Below are positions 1-5,098 of a stretch of DNA of 5,098 nucleotides, piece by piece; positions within the stretch are counted from its first letter, which is position 1, and each line of letters begins with the position of its first letter. The notes beneath the pieces were generated by a model. The model had not been told where the DNA came from and did no database searches. It saw nothing but the letters and a program-made list of their open reading frames with translations. The position numbers and the translations under genes were made by a program. The stretch comes from Ruminococcus sp. CAG:403 (GTDB taxonomy: Bacteria; Bacillota; Clostridia; Oscillospirales; Ruminococcaceae), in the NCBI GenBank assembly GCA_000437255.1, contig FR899096.1, forward strand, positions 8,277 to 13,374. Direction: 5' to 3'.

Positions 1-732
1 TGCATAATCCGTAAGTGTATAATCGGTCTCATGTCCGACTGCAGAGATAATGGGAACCGTACAGTGATAAACTGCCATGACAACCGATTCCTGATTGAAT
101 GCCTGCAAATCTTCGGCAGAACCGCCGCCCCGCCCAACAATCAACACATCGCAGTTTTGTGCCTGTGCCGATTCTATTGCATGACAAATCGAGGCTGCTG
201 CCCCTTCCCCTTGTACCTGTGCTGGGAAAACTGCCAGTGTTGCAAGCGGATACCGTCTTCCGATGACGTTTTTCACATCCTGCAAAGCAGCACCTGTTCC
301 AGAAGTTACCACACCAATTTTTTGCGGCCATGCCGGAATCGGACGTTTGGCTTCCTGCGCAAAGATACCAAGAGCCGTCAATTTTTGCTTCAGAAGAGAA
401 AGTGCCTGATACTGAGCGCCTGCTCCATCCGGCTGCATATCAGTTACATAGAGCTGAAATGCACCATCCCGTTCAAACAAGGAAGCCGTCGCTGCTACAA
501 TCACATTCATTCCATCTTTTGGGACGAATCGTACACGCTGTGCCAAATTGCGGAACATCACTGCTTTTACACTGCTCTCCGCATCCTTTAAGGTGAAATA
601 AAAATGCCCCGATCGAATGTGATTGGTAAAATTGGAAAGTTCCCCACGCACCAAAATGCCATTGAGCGCATGATCTTCTTTCAGCTTGAACCCAACATAG
701 CGATTCAGCTGAGAAACGCTTAAAATAGCCAT
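1..732 (-). CDS. xseA: Exodeoxyribonuclease VII large subunit, N-terminal 244 residues (partial)
   Basis: This is the catalytic large subunit of exonuclease VII, a cytoplasmic nuclease that degrades single-stranded DNA from both ends in complex with several copies of XseB. The frame is open to the window edge, so the C-terminal part is missing; family members are usually about 400-450 residues. The N-terminus (about 3-100) looks like the OB-fold nucleic-acid-binding domain, with VRGELSNF at 28-35 and SGHFYFTLKD at 41-50. The catalytic domain begins near residue 120. It carries GVVTSGTGAALQDV at 140-153, the family signature VGRGGGSAEDLQAFN at 199-213, and VGHETD at 232-237. The ATG at 730-732 follows a strong AAGGAGG (739-745) and overlaps the end of the upstream TsaD-like gene by 13 bp, which suggests coupled translation. 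Nothing looks broken in the visible part. xseB would be expected downstream, outside the window. Confidence 0.97.
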   Translation of the reverse strand, partial: MAILSVSQLNRYVGFKLKEDHALNGILVRGELSNFTNHIRSGHFYFTLKDAESSVKAVMFRNLAQRVRFVPKDGMNVIVAATASLFERDGAFQLYVTDMQPDGAGAQYQALSLLKQKLTALGIFAQEAKRPIPAWPQKIGVVTSGTGAALQDVKNVIGRRYPLATLAVFPAQVQGEGAAASICHAIESAQAQNCDVLIVGRGGGSAEDLQAFNQESVVMAVYHCTVPIISAVGHETDYTLTDYA

Positions 733-1664
733 TTTGCTCCTCCTTCCTGCAAAGCTGCAAAAACGGCTGCACCGACTGCATTGTCACAGGAAAATTCCGG
801 CTTTGTAAAAATGCCGCCGAATGCATGCTGCAATGCTGGACGAATCCATAGATTGGACATAACACCGCCGGCATAAAGCACCGACATGGTTCCGACCTGT
901 TTCCAGGCTGCCTGCGTCATTTGATAAATGGTCTCCCGAATCATGGTCATGCAGTAACAGGCAATATCCTCTGGAAGTGCTCCCTGCTTCTGCATCGTGT
1001 CACACTGATTCTGCAAACCCGACAAGCAGCAGTTCACGCCTTTTATGGTGGGATGCACCCGGAACGTTTTCTGACTCTTCTGTGCCAGCTGTTCCAGCTG
1101 CTTTCCGCATGGGAATTGCAGTCCCAGCATCAACCCGACCCGATCAATTGCCTGCCCGGCTTTTAAATCCAGCGAAGTTCCAATGGGCGTAATTTCCAGA
1201 ATCTTTTTTGCATGCGGTGTGCAGAGTAAACTGTCTGTTGTTCCGCCGCTGACATGAAATGCAAGAAATGGTTGCTCCAGATAGGAAAGGGCATTTGCGC
1301 CATATAGCGCAGCTAGGACATGTCCAATCTGGTGAGAAGTCTCGTAAACTGGAACCCCCGTAACAGCTGCAATCGCATGTGCCGTTCCGGATCCACATAG
1401 AAAGCAGGGCATATAGGAATCCGCTCGATTGCGGGGCCGTGTGGTGACACCAATTGCAGAAAGCGCTTGCAACGGCTGTGAACAAAGATTCTGTAACAAC
1501 TGCGGAAGCTGCCGGGTATGATGAAAAACGGCATCGCTTTGCCGCAGCCCTGCTTCACCGGCTTTTACCGGAAGCAATTGTTTTTCCTGACGGACACCTT
1601 CCGGCCACAGCCGTGCAGTAGAAGTGGTATAGTTGCTTGTATCCAACCCCAGATACTCAGGCAT
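720..1664 (-). CDS. TsaD/Kae1-like domain protein (TsaD paralogue, former 'glycoprotease M22' family)
   Basis: This is a 314-residue cytoplasmic protein of the ASKHA-fold Kae1/TsaD/YgjD family. True TsaD, with TsaB and TsaE, transfers threonylcarbamoyl to A37 of ANN-decoding tRNAs. Visible family elements are the N-terminal phosphate-loop strand YLGLDTSNYTTS (4-15), the metal-ligand motif HxxxH (H111 and H115 in SHQIGH), FHVSGGTTD (136-144), SLDLKAGQAIDRV (164-176), CLSGLQ (213-218), AGGVMSN (265-271), and SCDNA (292-296), whose Asp294 should complete the metal site. Differences from true TsaD are a shorter length and a distinct segment, TTRPRNRADSYMPCFLCG (74-91), where TsaD usually has a GPGL-type loop. 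RQSDAVFHH (41-49) is also unusual. I infer a paralogue rather than the housekeeping TsaD; its substrate is unknown. An ATG 33 bp upstream (1695-1697) is in frame. I chose the ATG at 1662-1664 because it has an AGGAGG 9 nt upstream and starts just before the conserved strand. It overlaps the nusB stop by 8 bp. Confidence 0.88.
   Translation of the reverse strand: MPEYLGLDTSNYTTSTARLWPEGVRQEKQLLPVKAGEAGLRQSDAVFHHTRQLPQLLQNLCSQPLQALSAIGVTTRPRNRADSYMPCFLCGSGTAHAIAAVTGVPVYETSHQIGHVLAALYGANALSYLEQPFLAFHVSGGTTDSLLCTPHAKKILEITPIGTSLDLKAGQAIDRVGLMLGLQFPCGKQLEQLAQKSQKTFRVHPTIKGVNCCLSGLQNQCDTMQKQGALPEDIACYCMTMIRETIYQMTQAAWKQVGTMSVLYAGGVMSNLWIRPALQHAFGGIFTKPEFSCDNAVGAAVFAALQEGGAKWLF
739..745 (-). promoter_or_regulatory. 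Ribosome binding site of xseA, inside the upstream gene
   Basis: On the minus strand AAGGAGG stands 6 nt before the xseA ATG. It lies within the last codons of the TsaD-like gene, which encode its EGGAKWLF tail. It fixes the xseA start and fits translational coupling. Confidence 0.85.
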
Positions 1665-2097
1665 TGGTTGGTTCCTCCTGTGCAGCAGCATCTGCACCTA
1701 CCTTTGGCTGACTGCGGGAAATAGCGCCAAGCATGCCATTGATAAAGGCGGTATCTTCCTGATAGGAATACGCATGAGACAGCGTAACGGCTTCACTGAT
1801 GGCTGCGTTTACTGGCATATCTTTTTCAAAGTACATCTCATATAATGCAAGCTCTAAGATGGAAAGATTCACTTTTGGAATACGATGTATGCTGCGGCTC
1901 TTACTAAATGTACGAATTAGCTGCTGAATCTCTTCTTCATGTGCAATGACACCTTCTACCATCTGCTTCACATCCTGATTCACTTCCAGCTGTTGCACCT
2001 CTTCCGCAAGTGCATACAATTCTTCCAAAGAATCCGGCTGAAACATCCGTTCAAATAAAATCAAAAAGGCGCATTCTCTTACTTCATGTCTTGTCAT
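1657..2097 (-). CDS. nusB: Transcription antitermination factor NusB
   Basis: NusB is a small all-helical protein that binds boxA RNA together with ribosomal protein S10 (NusE) and helps RNA polymerase read through rRNA operons. The 146 residues match the usual family length. The first helix MTRHEVRECAFLILFE (1-16) fits the family start R-x-x-R/RE-x-A-x-x-x-L-F. IPKVNLSILELALYEMYF (73-90) is the central helix. MPVNAAISEAVTLSHAYS (94-111) corresponds to the family's IPxxVxINEAVELA segment, with Ser in place of the usual Asn. FINGMLGAI (118-126) is the conserved C-terminal helix. The last 15 or so residues are an Ala/Glu-rich tail (AQEEPTNA at the end). A longer in-frame start exists at 2118. 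The ATG at 2095-2097 is preferred because GGGAGG (2103-2108) sits 5 nt upstream and because the longer form would add residues encoded inside the leader hairpin. It probably heads an operon with the TsaD-like gene and xseA. Confidence 0.95.
   Translation of the reverse strand: MTRHEVRECAFLILFERMFQPDSLEELYALAEEVQQLEVNQDVKQMVEGVIAHEEEIQQLIRTFSKSRSIHRIPKVNLSILELALYEMYFEKDMPVNAAISEAVTLSHAYSYQEDTAFINGMLGAISRSQPKVGADAAAQEEPTNA
1674..1679 (-). promoter_or_regulatory. Ribosome binding site of the TsaD-like gene
   Basis: AGGAGG on the minus strand, 9 nt before the ATG at 1662-1664, lies within the last codons of nusB. It supports this start over the longer in-frame one at 1697, which would overlap nusB by 41 bp. 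Confidence 0.75.
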
Positions 2098-2102
2098 AAT
2101 GA

Positions 2103-2108
2103 CCTCCC
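2103..2108 (-). promoter_or_regulatory. Ribosome binding site of nusB
   Basis: GGGAGG on the minus strand, 5 nt before the nusB ATG. It lies only 5 nt beyond the base of the leader hairpin ending at 2114, so folding there could affect ribosome access as well as transcription. Confidence 0.8.
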
Positions 2109-2113
2109 AAATC

Positions 2114-2156
2114 AACAAAGGCTGCCGTATCCCATTCCGATACAGCAGCCTTTGTT
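2114..2156 (-). terminator. Terminator-like hairpin between spoIIIAH and nusB (nusB leader)
   Basis: In minus-strand RNA the 5' arm AACAAAGGCUGCUGUAUC (2156-2139) pairs with GAUACGGCAGCCUUUGUU (2131-2114). That gives 18 continuous base pairs including one U-G wobble, closed by a 7-nt loop, GGAAUGG. U-rich sequence follows the GC-rich part (UUUGUUGAUUU, with a few interruptions). Read as plus-strand RNA, the wobble becomes an A-C mismatch, so the minus-strand orientation is the better-formed one. It could end the spoIIIA transcript, attenuate the nusB transcript, or both. The interrupted U-tract suggests less than complete termination. Confidence 0.75.
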
Positions 2157-2172
2157 TGTTATATTCTCCCTA

Positions 2173-2212
2173 CTGCCAAAAGAAAATCAACGCAATTCTC
2201 CCTTTTCGGCAG
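2173..2212 (-). other. Second hairpin in the nusB leader
   Basis: Inverted repeat: CUGCC-(G)-AAAAG pairs with CUUUUGGCAG in minus-strand RNA, giving 10 bp with one bulged G and a loop of about 19 nt. It lies midway between the promoter and the terminator-like stem. The copies of GGGAGAAU at 2202-2195 and 2170-2163 lie in its loop region and just after it. Confidence 0.5.
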
Positions 2213-2267
2213 AGATTATCTTTTTCCAGTTTCCGCACTTCCTGCTGTATCTAGAAGCGTTACCTCT

Positions 2268-2296
2268 ATTATATCAGAAAAATGCAAAAAGTACAA
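2268..2296 (-). promoter_or_regulatory. Sigma-A-type promoter for nusB
   Basis: On the minus strand, TTGTAC (2296-2291) as -35 and TATAAT (2273-2268) as -10 are separated by exactly 17 bp. A TG one base before the -10 (TGATATAAT) makes it an extended -10. The -35 begins at the base immediately after the spoIIIAH TAG stop codon. The predicted start site is near 2261. It would drive nusB, the TsaD-like gene and xseA independently of the sporulation operon. Confidence 0.8.
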
Positions 2297-2941
2297 CTAT
2301 TTTACCTCAAAAATTCTGATTTTTTCAGAAGGAACTGAAATTTCTCCCAAAATAACATCCTTGATGGCAGCAGCCTGCGCAGAATCCAGACCCTCTGTCT
2401 GTACTACAACCTTTGCGCTTTCCCCATCCAGATACACGATACATTCCTGGTATCCCATAGATTTAATCATTGACTCGATATTACTTTCACTTTCAATCAA
2501 CTGAGAGGTTTCCACCGCTGCCAAAGCATCTGTTACACGCTCGTCTTCCGTCAAGTCTCCGCCACCCATAATGGTTTGCAACGTAGAAACCGCTTCATCC
2601 CGGCTGGCGGAACGATTGAGTCTTGCCTGTGCAAAATAATCGGAAGCGCTTAACGCACCATTTGCCGCTGCTTCTTCCAATGCATCTGAATCCGCAGACT
2701 GTTCTTCCTCTGCGGCAGCAGAATCCGAAGCTTCGGATTTTGCCTTTTGACTGCTTGCCTGTGGTGCATTGACAAATTCCGTGTCTCCATATGTAATGGA
2801 ATCGGAAACCTGCGCCTTCTTCTGTCCGGTCAGATCAGAATCTGACAACGCATAGTTGACATAAACGGCTACGGCCAGCATCAGGGTCAGGCAGGATAAA
2901 ATCACCTGTTTTTTTCCAATGATAAAGGATGGTTTTTTCAT
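2297..2941 (-). CDS. spoIIIAH: Stage III sporulation protein AH
   Basis: SpoIIIAH is the mother-cell protein that crosses the intermembrane space and binds forespore SpoIIQ, forming part of the channel that keeps the engulfed forespore active. The 214 residues show a short basic N-terminus (MKKPSFIIGKKQ), one membrane segment at about 13-31 and a variable, low-complexity Ala/Ser/Glu linker (about 60-98). The conserved C-terminal ring-building region, similar to the YscJ/FliF fold, starts at YFAQARLNRSASRDEAVSTL (102-121). It includes SMGYQECIVYLDGESAKVVV (161-180) and ends in a KIRIFEVK strand. The start ATG has AAAGGA about 10 nt upstream, overlapping the spoIIIAG stop; the gap between the two genes is 15 bp. 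It is the last gene of the operon, as in Bacillus subtilis. Confidence 0.95.
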   Translation of the reverse strand: MKKPSFIIGKKQVILSCLTLMLAVAVYVNYALSDSDLTGQKKAQVSDSITYGDTEFVNAPQASSQKAKSEASDSAAAEEEQSADSDALEEAAANGALSASDYFAQARLNRSASRDEAVSTLQTIMGGGDLTEDERVTDALAAVETSQLIESESNIESMIKSMGYQECIVYLDGESAKVVVQTEGLDSAQAAAIKDVILGEISVPSEKIRIFEVK

Positions 2942-2956
2942 AGTAAGCGATTCCTT

Positions 2957-3505
2957 TCAAGAAGTTTGTTTTGCAACACATATTTGACTGGTTCGTAAAT
3001 TCAGTGCCGCCGATACGGCACGAATGATCTGTTCTTTTACCACATTGCGGTCACCTCCTTCACATACAATCACAATACCGTTGATCTTCGGATGCACAAT
3101 GGTTTCCAGCAGCGGCGATTCCGTCCCACTGCTATTGACCAAAACGCATTGCTGCTGGCTGCTGGAGTGTCCTGCATCTTCGCTGACAGAAGCATCCTGC
3201 TGATAGACGTAGGATGCCGTGTTATTGGCTGTCACCAAAACCTGACAGGCGCCGACTCCATCAATACGACCCAGAATCTGCTGCAATTGCTCTTCCAGAT
3301 CCCGACAGTATGTTTCTGCCGTAAGAAGAGAAGCATCCGTAGCAGATTCCGCAGAAACAGAAGATTTTGTTTCCTTTGAGCCCGTATCATGCAGCCCGGA
3401 CAGCAGAATCATCACCAGACCAATGACACCAAGCAGTACCACAAGGCGTACACCGTTTTCATGTAGGAGCCACTGTTTGAGCCGTTTCAGCTGTTGGGTA
3501 TACAA
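2957..3505 (-). CDS. spoIIIAG: Stage III sporulation protein AG (TTG start proposed)
   Basis: SpoIIIAG forms a large ring in the outer forespore membrane as part of the SpoIIIA-SpoIIQ complex. It has a short cytoplasmic N-terminus (LKRLKQWL), one membrane segment GVRLVVLLGVIGLVMILLSG (18-37), and a polar linker. The ring-building domain starts at YCRDLEEQLQQILGRIDGVG, with VLVTANN following. The conserved C-terminal block contains NGIVIVCEGGD and KEQIIRAVSAALNL. The start is uncertain. The frame is open upstream to an ATG at 3563-3565 and a GTG at 3566-3568, but these would overlap spoIIIAF by more than 100 bp and lack a well-spaced ribosome site. The TTG at 3503-3505 has AAGGAAG about 9 nt upstream and gives a 182-residue protein with a normal short N-terminus. 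It still overlaps spoIIIAF by 47 bp. Identity is firm; the start is moderately supported. Confidence 0.9.
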   Translation of the reverse strand: MYTQQLKRLKQWLLHENGVRLVVLLGVIGLVMILLSGLHDTGSKETKSSVSAESATDASLLTAETYCRDLEEQLQQILGRIDGVGACQVLVTANNTASYVYQQDASVSEDAGHSSSQQQCVLVNSSGTESPLLETIVHPKINGIVIVCEGGDRNVVKEQIIRAVSAALNLRTSQICVAKQTS

Positions 3506-3950
3506 GCTGTTCCACTTCCTTTCCAAAATAAGTTTCCAATACTGCCTGCACAGCTTCTGTTTCATCACTCCATACGGTTACTTTACTGATAGATATGCTG
3601 TTGTCCGACTGAATATGCACCTCTGTCTCAATGGATTGCCAAGAAATGTTCTGCTGCGCCAATGCGTCAGCAAGAACCTGCTTCACATTTTCTTGTGCAA
3701 GCTGAATGGTCTGATCCGAAACGGCATTCGCAATCGCCTGCGTATCCACCGATTCTGCTGTAAAAAAAGAGGACGCACTCCAATCATCCTTCCAGTGCAG
3801 AATGGGCGTAAAAACAGCGAGCAGAAAGACACAGGACAGCAGCAAACTCAATTGATGACTCATCTTTTCATTGGGCTTCATGGCATGCACCAGACCGGTC
3901 AAAAGACTCATGACACAGGTAATTCCCACCATTGCCTGCAAGGACTGCAT
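3459..3950 (-). CDS. spoIIIAF: Stage III sporulation protein AF
   Basis: SpoIIIAF is a small membrane protein of the SpoIIIA complex, made in the mother cell. The 163 residues begin with two membrane segments, at about 6-23 and 33-51. They are joined by the family-typical KPNEKMSHQ turn, and the second segment ends in FTPILHW (47-53). A soluble C-terminal domain of about 100 residues follows, with the strand-like IETEVHIQSDNSISISKVTV region. The protein is shorter than many homologues, which are nearer 200 residues; the C-terminal domain ends soon after its last helix (TYFGKEVEQLV). The ATG is preceded by a GAGGGGGTGA ribosome site 6 nt away, inside the 39-bp gap after spoIIIAE. Its 3' end overlaps spoIIIAG in another frame. 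Confidence 0.92.
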   Translation of the reverse strand: MQSLQAMVGITCVMSLLTGLVHAMKPNEKMSHQLSLLLSCVFLLAVFTPILHWKDDWSASSFFTAESVDTQAIANAVSDQTIQLAQENVKQVLADALAQQNISWQSIETEVHIQSDNSISISKVTVWSDETEAVQAVLETYFGKEVEQLVYPTAETAQTVAPT

Positions 3951-3989
3951 CTTGATTCACCCCCTCAATCCATAATTCCATCCTACATC

Positions 3990-5098
3990 CTATATTTGTC
4001 CGCTGCTCAGTCCGATTACAATAGCAGTCGCCACAAGAAACATCATGGCAAAACACGTAACCACTGCAAAGGTGATGGAAAGAACCTGCTCCGTATTGCG
4101 CAGAAGCCGTGCCAACTGCGGAACCGAAAACAATTCCGCAGTGGCAGCTGCCAAAGTGACAACCAAACGATACAAAAATACATGCAGAAAAACCGGTAAA
4201 AAGAGCAAGCAAAGAACGATCATTCCAATTGCTCCGGTGGCACTTTTTAAGATTCCAAGGCTTCCTCTTACGGTACTGTATGCATCCGAAACAGCTCCCC
4301 CGATCACCGGTACAAAATTGGAAACCACATACTTTGCCGCTTTGGTGGCTGCGCTGTCTGCCGCACCACCTACAAAACTCTGCATGGAAACCACACCCAA
4401 AAAAATGGCCATGCAAAGACCAAGCAGCCAGATGGTGACTCGTTTTACGGCACGAATGAATCCGCCCAACGAAACCGATGGATTCACACCGTCTACAATG
4501 GACATGGCAAATGTCATGCTCAAAAGCGGCAGCAGAATTCCAGCGAGAAACTGCATGATACAATTGGCAAGTCCGCACACAGCCGCTTGATAGCAGACCG
4601 CTGTACCAGTATGTCCGCCTGCTGCCAAAATGCCGGCAAACACCGGTACAAATGTCATCATAAACGAAGCGCCCTGCTGCAAGGTATCCTTCACAGAAAG
4701 AAAGCAGGCACTGAGCGGCTGCCCCAACACAAGTGCAGCAGCTAACACACACACCATTTCATAAATGGGGCCTGTCTGCTTTTGCAGCCCGATTCCGCCT
4801 ACGCTTTGCAGAACTGCCGTAAATAGAATCAAAATCAACAGGATTCCAAATAGTTGAAACGGCGCTTCCGCTTTTTCCACGGCATCTTGGAAAAAAGCGG
4901 ACAGAATATCCAGAAACTGCAAATCCAGAAAGGAGGACGGATCCCGTATGGAAACACCAAATCGTTCCAGTGCGGAAGAAACGGAAGCATCTACCGACTG
5001 AAACAGCGTATCGGCTCCGCTTGCGGCAGTCAGTTCTTCCATAGAATCCTCGGCAGAAACAACCGGACTGCATCCAAAAAGTAACCCGCCAATCACCA
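3990..5098 (-). CDS. spoIIIAE: Stage III sporulation protein AE (5' end outside window)
   Basis: SpoIIIAE is the large polytopic membrane protein of the SpoIIIA complex and is thought to form or support the export part in the outer forespore membrane. The frame is open to the window edge. A GTG at 5094-5096 is the first possible start, but the residues after it (IGGLLFGCSPVVSAED) look like the end of a signal peptide, so the true start is probably further upstream. Counting from that GTG, 368 residues are visible, against about 400 for the Bacillus subtilis protein. A soluble helical region (about 16-78) is followed by roughly seven hydrophobic segments (near 81-98, 112-132, 146-168, 178-200, 217-238, 287-313 and 341-363). 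The most conserved stretch is NFVPVIGGAVSDAYSTVRG (260-278) followed by LGILKSATGAIG. It is followed by spoIIIAF after 39 bp, as expected for this operon. Confidence 0.95.
   Translation of the reverse strand, partial: VIGGLLFGCSPVVSAEDSMEELTAASGADTLFQSVDASVSSALERFGVSIRDPSSFLDLQFLDILSAFFQDAVEKAEAPFQLFGILLILILFTAVLQSVGGIGLQKQTGPIYEMVCVLAAALVLGQPLSACFLSVKDTLQQGASFMMTFVPVFAGILAAGGHTGTAVCYQAAVCGLANCIMQFLAGILLPLLSMTFAMSIVDGVNPSVSLGGFIRAVKRVTIWLLGLCMAIFLGVVSMQSFVGGAADSAATKAAKYVVSNFVPVIGGAVSDAYSTVRGSLGILKSATGAIGMIVLCLLFLPVFLHVFLYRLVVTLAAATAELFSVPQLARLLRNTEQVLSITFAVVTCFAMMFLVATAIVIGLSSGQI

Larger units (their letters stand above)
2098..2261 (-). promoter_or_regulatory. Structured 5' leader of nusB, possible attenuator (class not recognised)
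   Basis: About 160 nt separate the predicted start site of the sigma-A promoter from the nusB start codon, long for a housekeeping gene. A first weak hairpin would pair CGCUUCU (2259-2253) with GGAAGUGCG (2241-2233, with a 2-nt bulge), leaving AGAUACAGCA as the loop. A second pairs CUGCCGAAAAG (2212-2202) with CUUUUGGCAG (2182-2173). The third is the terminator-like stem. The segment GAUACAGCAG (2251-2242) is perfectly complementary to CUGCUGUAUC (2148-2139) in the 5' arm of the third hairpin, so the two pairings exclude each other. No T-box signature, TPP, purine or ZTP-type conserved core was recognised. All folds were drawn by eye, without energy calculation. Confidence 0.5.

Noticed and set aside
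31..591. A 186-codon open frame on the plus strand
   Set aside because: It is antisense to xseA, whose signature motifs run through the same region in the minus frame.
1665..1697. Upstream in-frame ATG giving an 11-residue extension of the TsaD-like protein
   Set aside because: The extension lies within nusB, has no spaced ribosome site and precedes the family's usual N-terminal strand. The ATG at 1664 has a good AGGAGG.
2113..2136. A 7-codon ORF starting with the ATG in the loop of the terminator-like hairpin
   Set aside because: No ribosome site precedes it and its codons fall inside the stem. A short ATG-to-stop of this size is expected by chance.
2170..2238. A possible 22-codon leader peptide in the nusB leader (GTG start, TAG stop, minus strand)
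   Set aside because: The only purine-rich sequence upstream touches the GTG, far too close for a ribosome site. There is no run of a single amino acid as in classical attenuators. Conservation would be needed to revive it.
2086..2319. A 77-codon plus-strand frame across the spoIIIAH-nusB gap
   Set aside because: It has no ribosome site and no similarity that I recognise. It runs through the nusB promoter and leader hairpins, which explain the region better.
3423..4199. A 258-codon open frame on the plus strand
   Set aside because: It lies opposite spoIIIAE, spoIIIAF and spoIIIAG, which are clear family members. Its translation is rich in Arg, Gln and His with no recognisable domain and no good ribosome site, so it is a shadow frame.
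3868..4752. A 294-codon minus-strand frame
   Set aside because: It is the shifted frame of spoIIIAE. The Cys/His/Gly-rich composition is typical of an out-of-frame translation, and SpoIIIAE conservation fixes the real frame.

Overview
The window is a compact stretch of a spore-forming Clostridia (Bacillota) chromosome in which every recognisable gene lies on the minus strand. The best guess is the Oscillospirales/Ruminococcaceae. This rests on a spoIIIA sporulation operon followed directly by nusB, a TsaD-like Kae1-domain gene and xseA, an order I associate with that group from memory rather than from a search. No mobile element, CRISPR array, tRNA or rRNA is visible.

In transcription order (high to low coordinates), the first block is the 3' half of the spoIIIA operon: spoIIIAE (5' end outside the window), spoIIIAF, spoIIIAG and spoIIIAH. 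These encode parts of the channel or secretion-like complex that links mother cell and forespore during engulfment. AE is a polytopic membrane protein and AF a small two-helix membrane protein. AG and AH are single-pass ring-forming proteins. The operon is expected to be driven by sigma-E from a promoter upstream of spoIIIAA, outside the window.

The 199-bp gap between spoIIIAH and nusB is the most interesting part. A near-consensus sigma-A promoter abuts the spoIIIAH stop codon. It would produce a leader of about 160 nt holding several hairpins. The last is an 18-bp terminator-like stem that ends a few bases before the nusB Shine-Dalgarno. An upstream leader segment is perfectly complementary over 10 nt to the 5' arm of that stem, so an alternative, mutually exclusive fold is possible. 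This is the architecture of a transcription attenuator or RNA switch. I do not recognise it as a known riboswitch class.

The second block is a housekeeping operon with overlapping genes: nusB (antitermination factor), a 314-residue TsaD/Kae1-like protein, and xseA (exonuclease VII large subunit, cut by the window start). nusB and the TsaD-like gene overlap by 8 bp. The TsaD-like gene and xseA overlap by 13 bp, and the xseA ribosome binding site lies inside the upstream gene. Unlike Bacillus subtilis, no accB, accC or yqhY genes lie between spoIIIAH and nusB.
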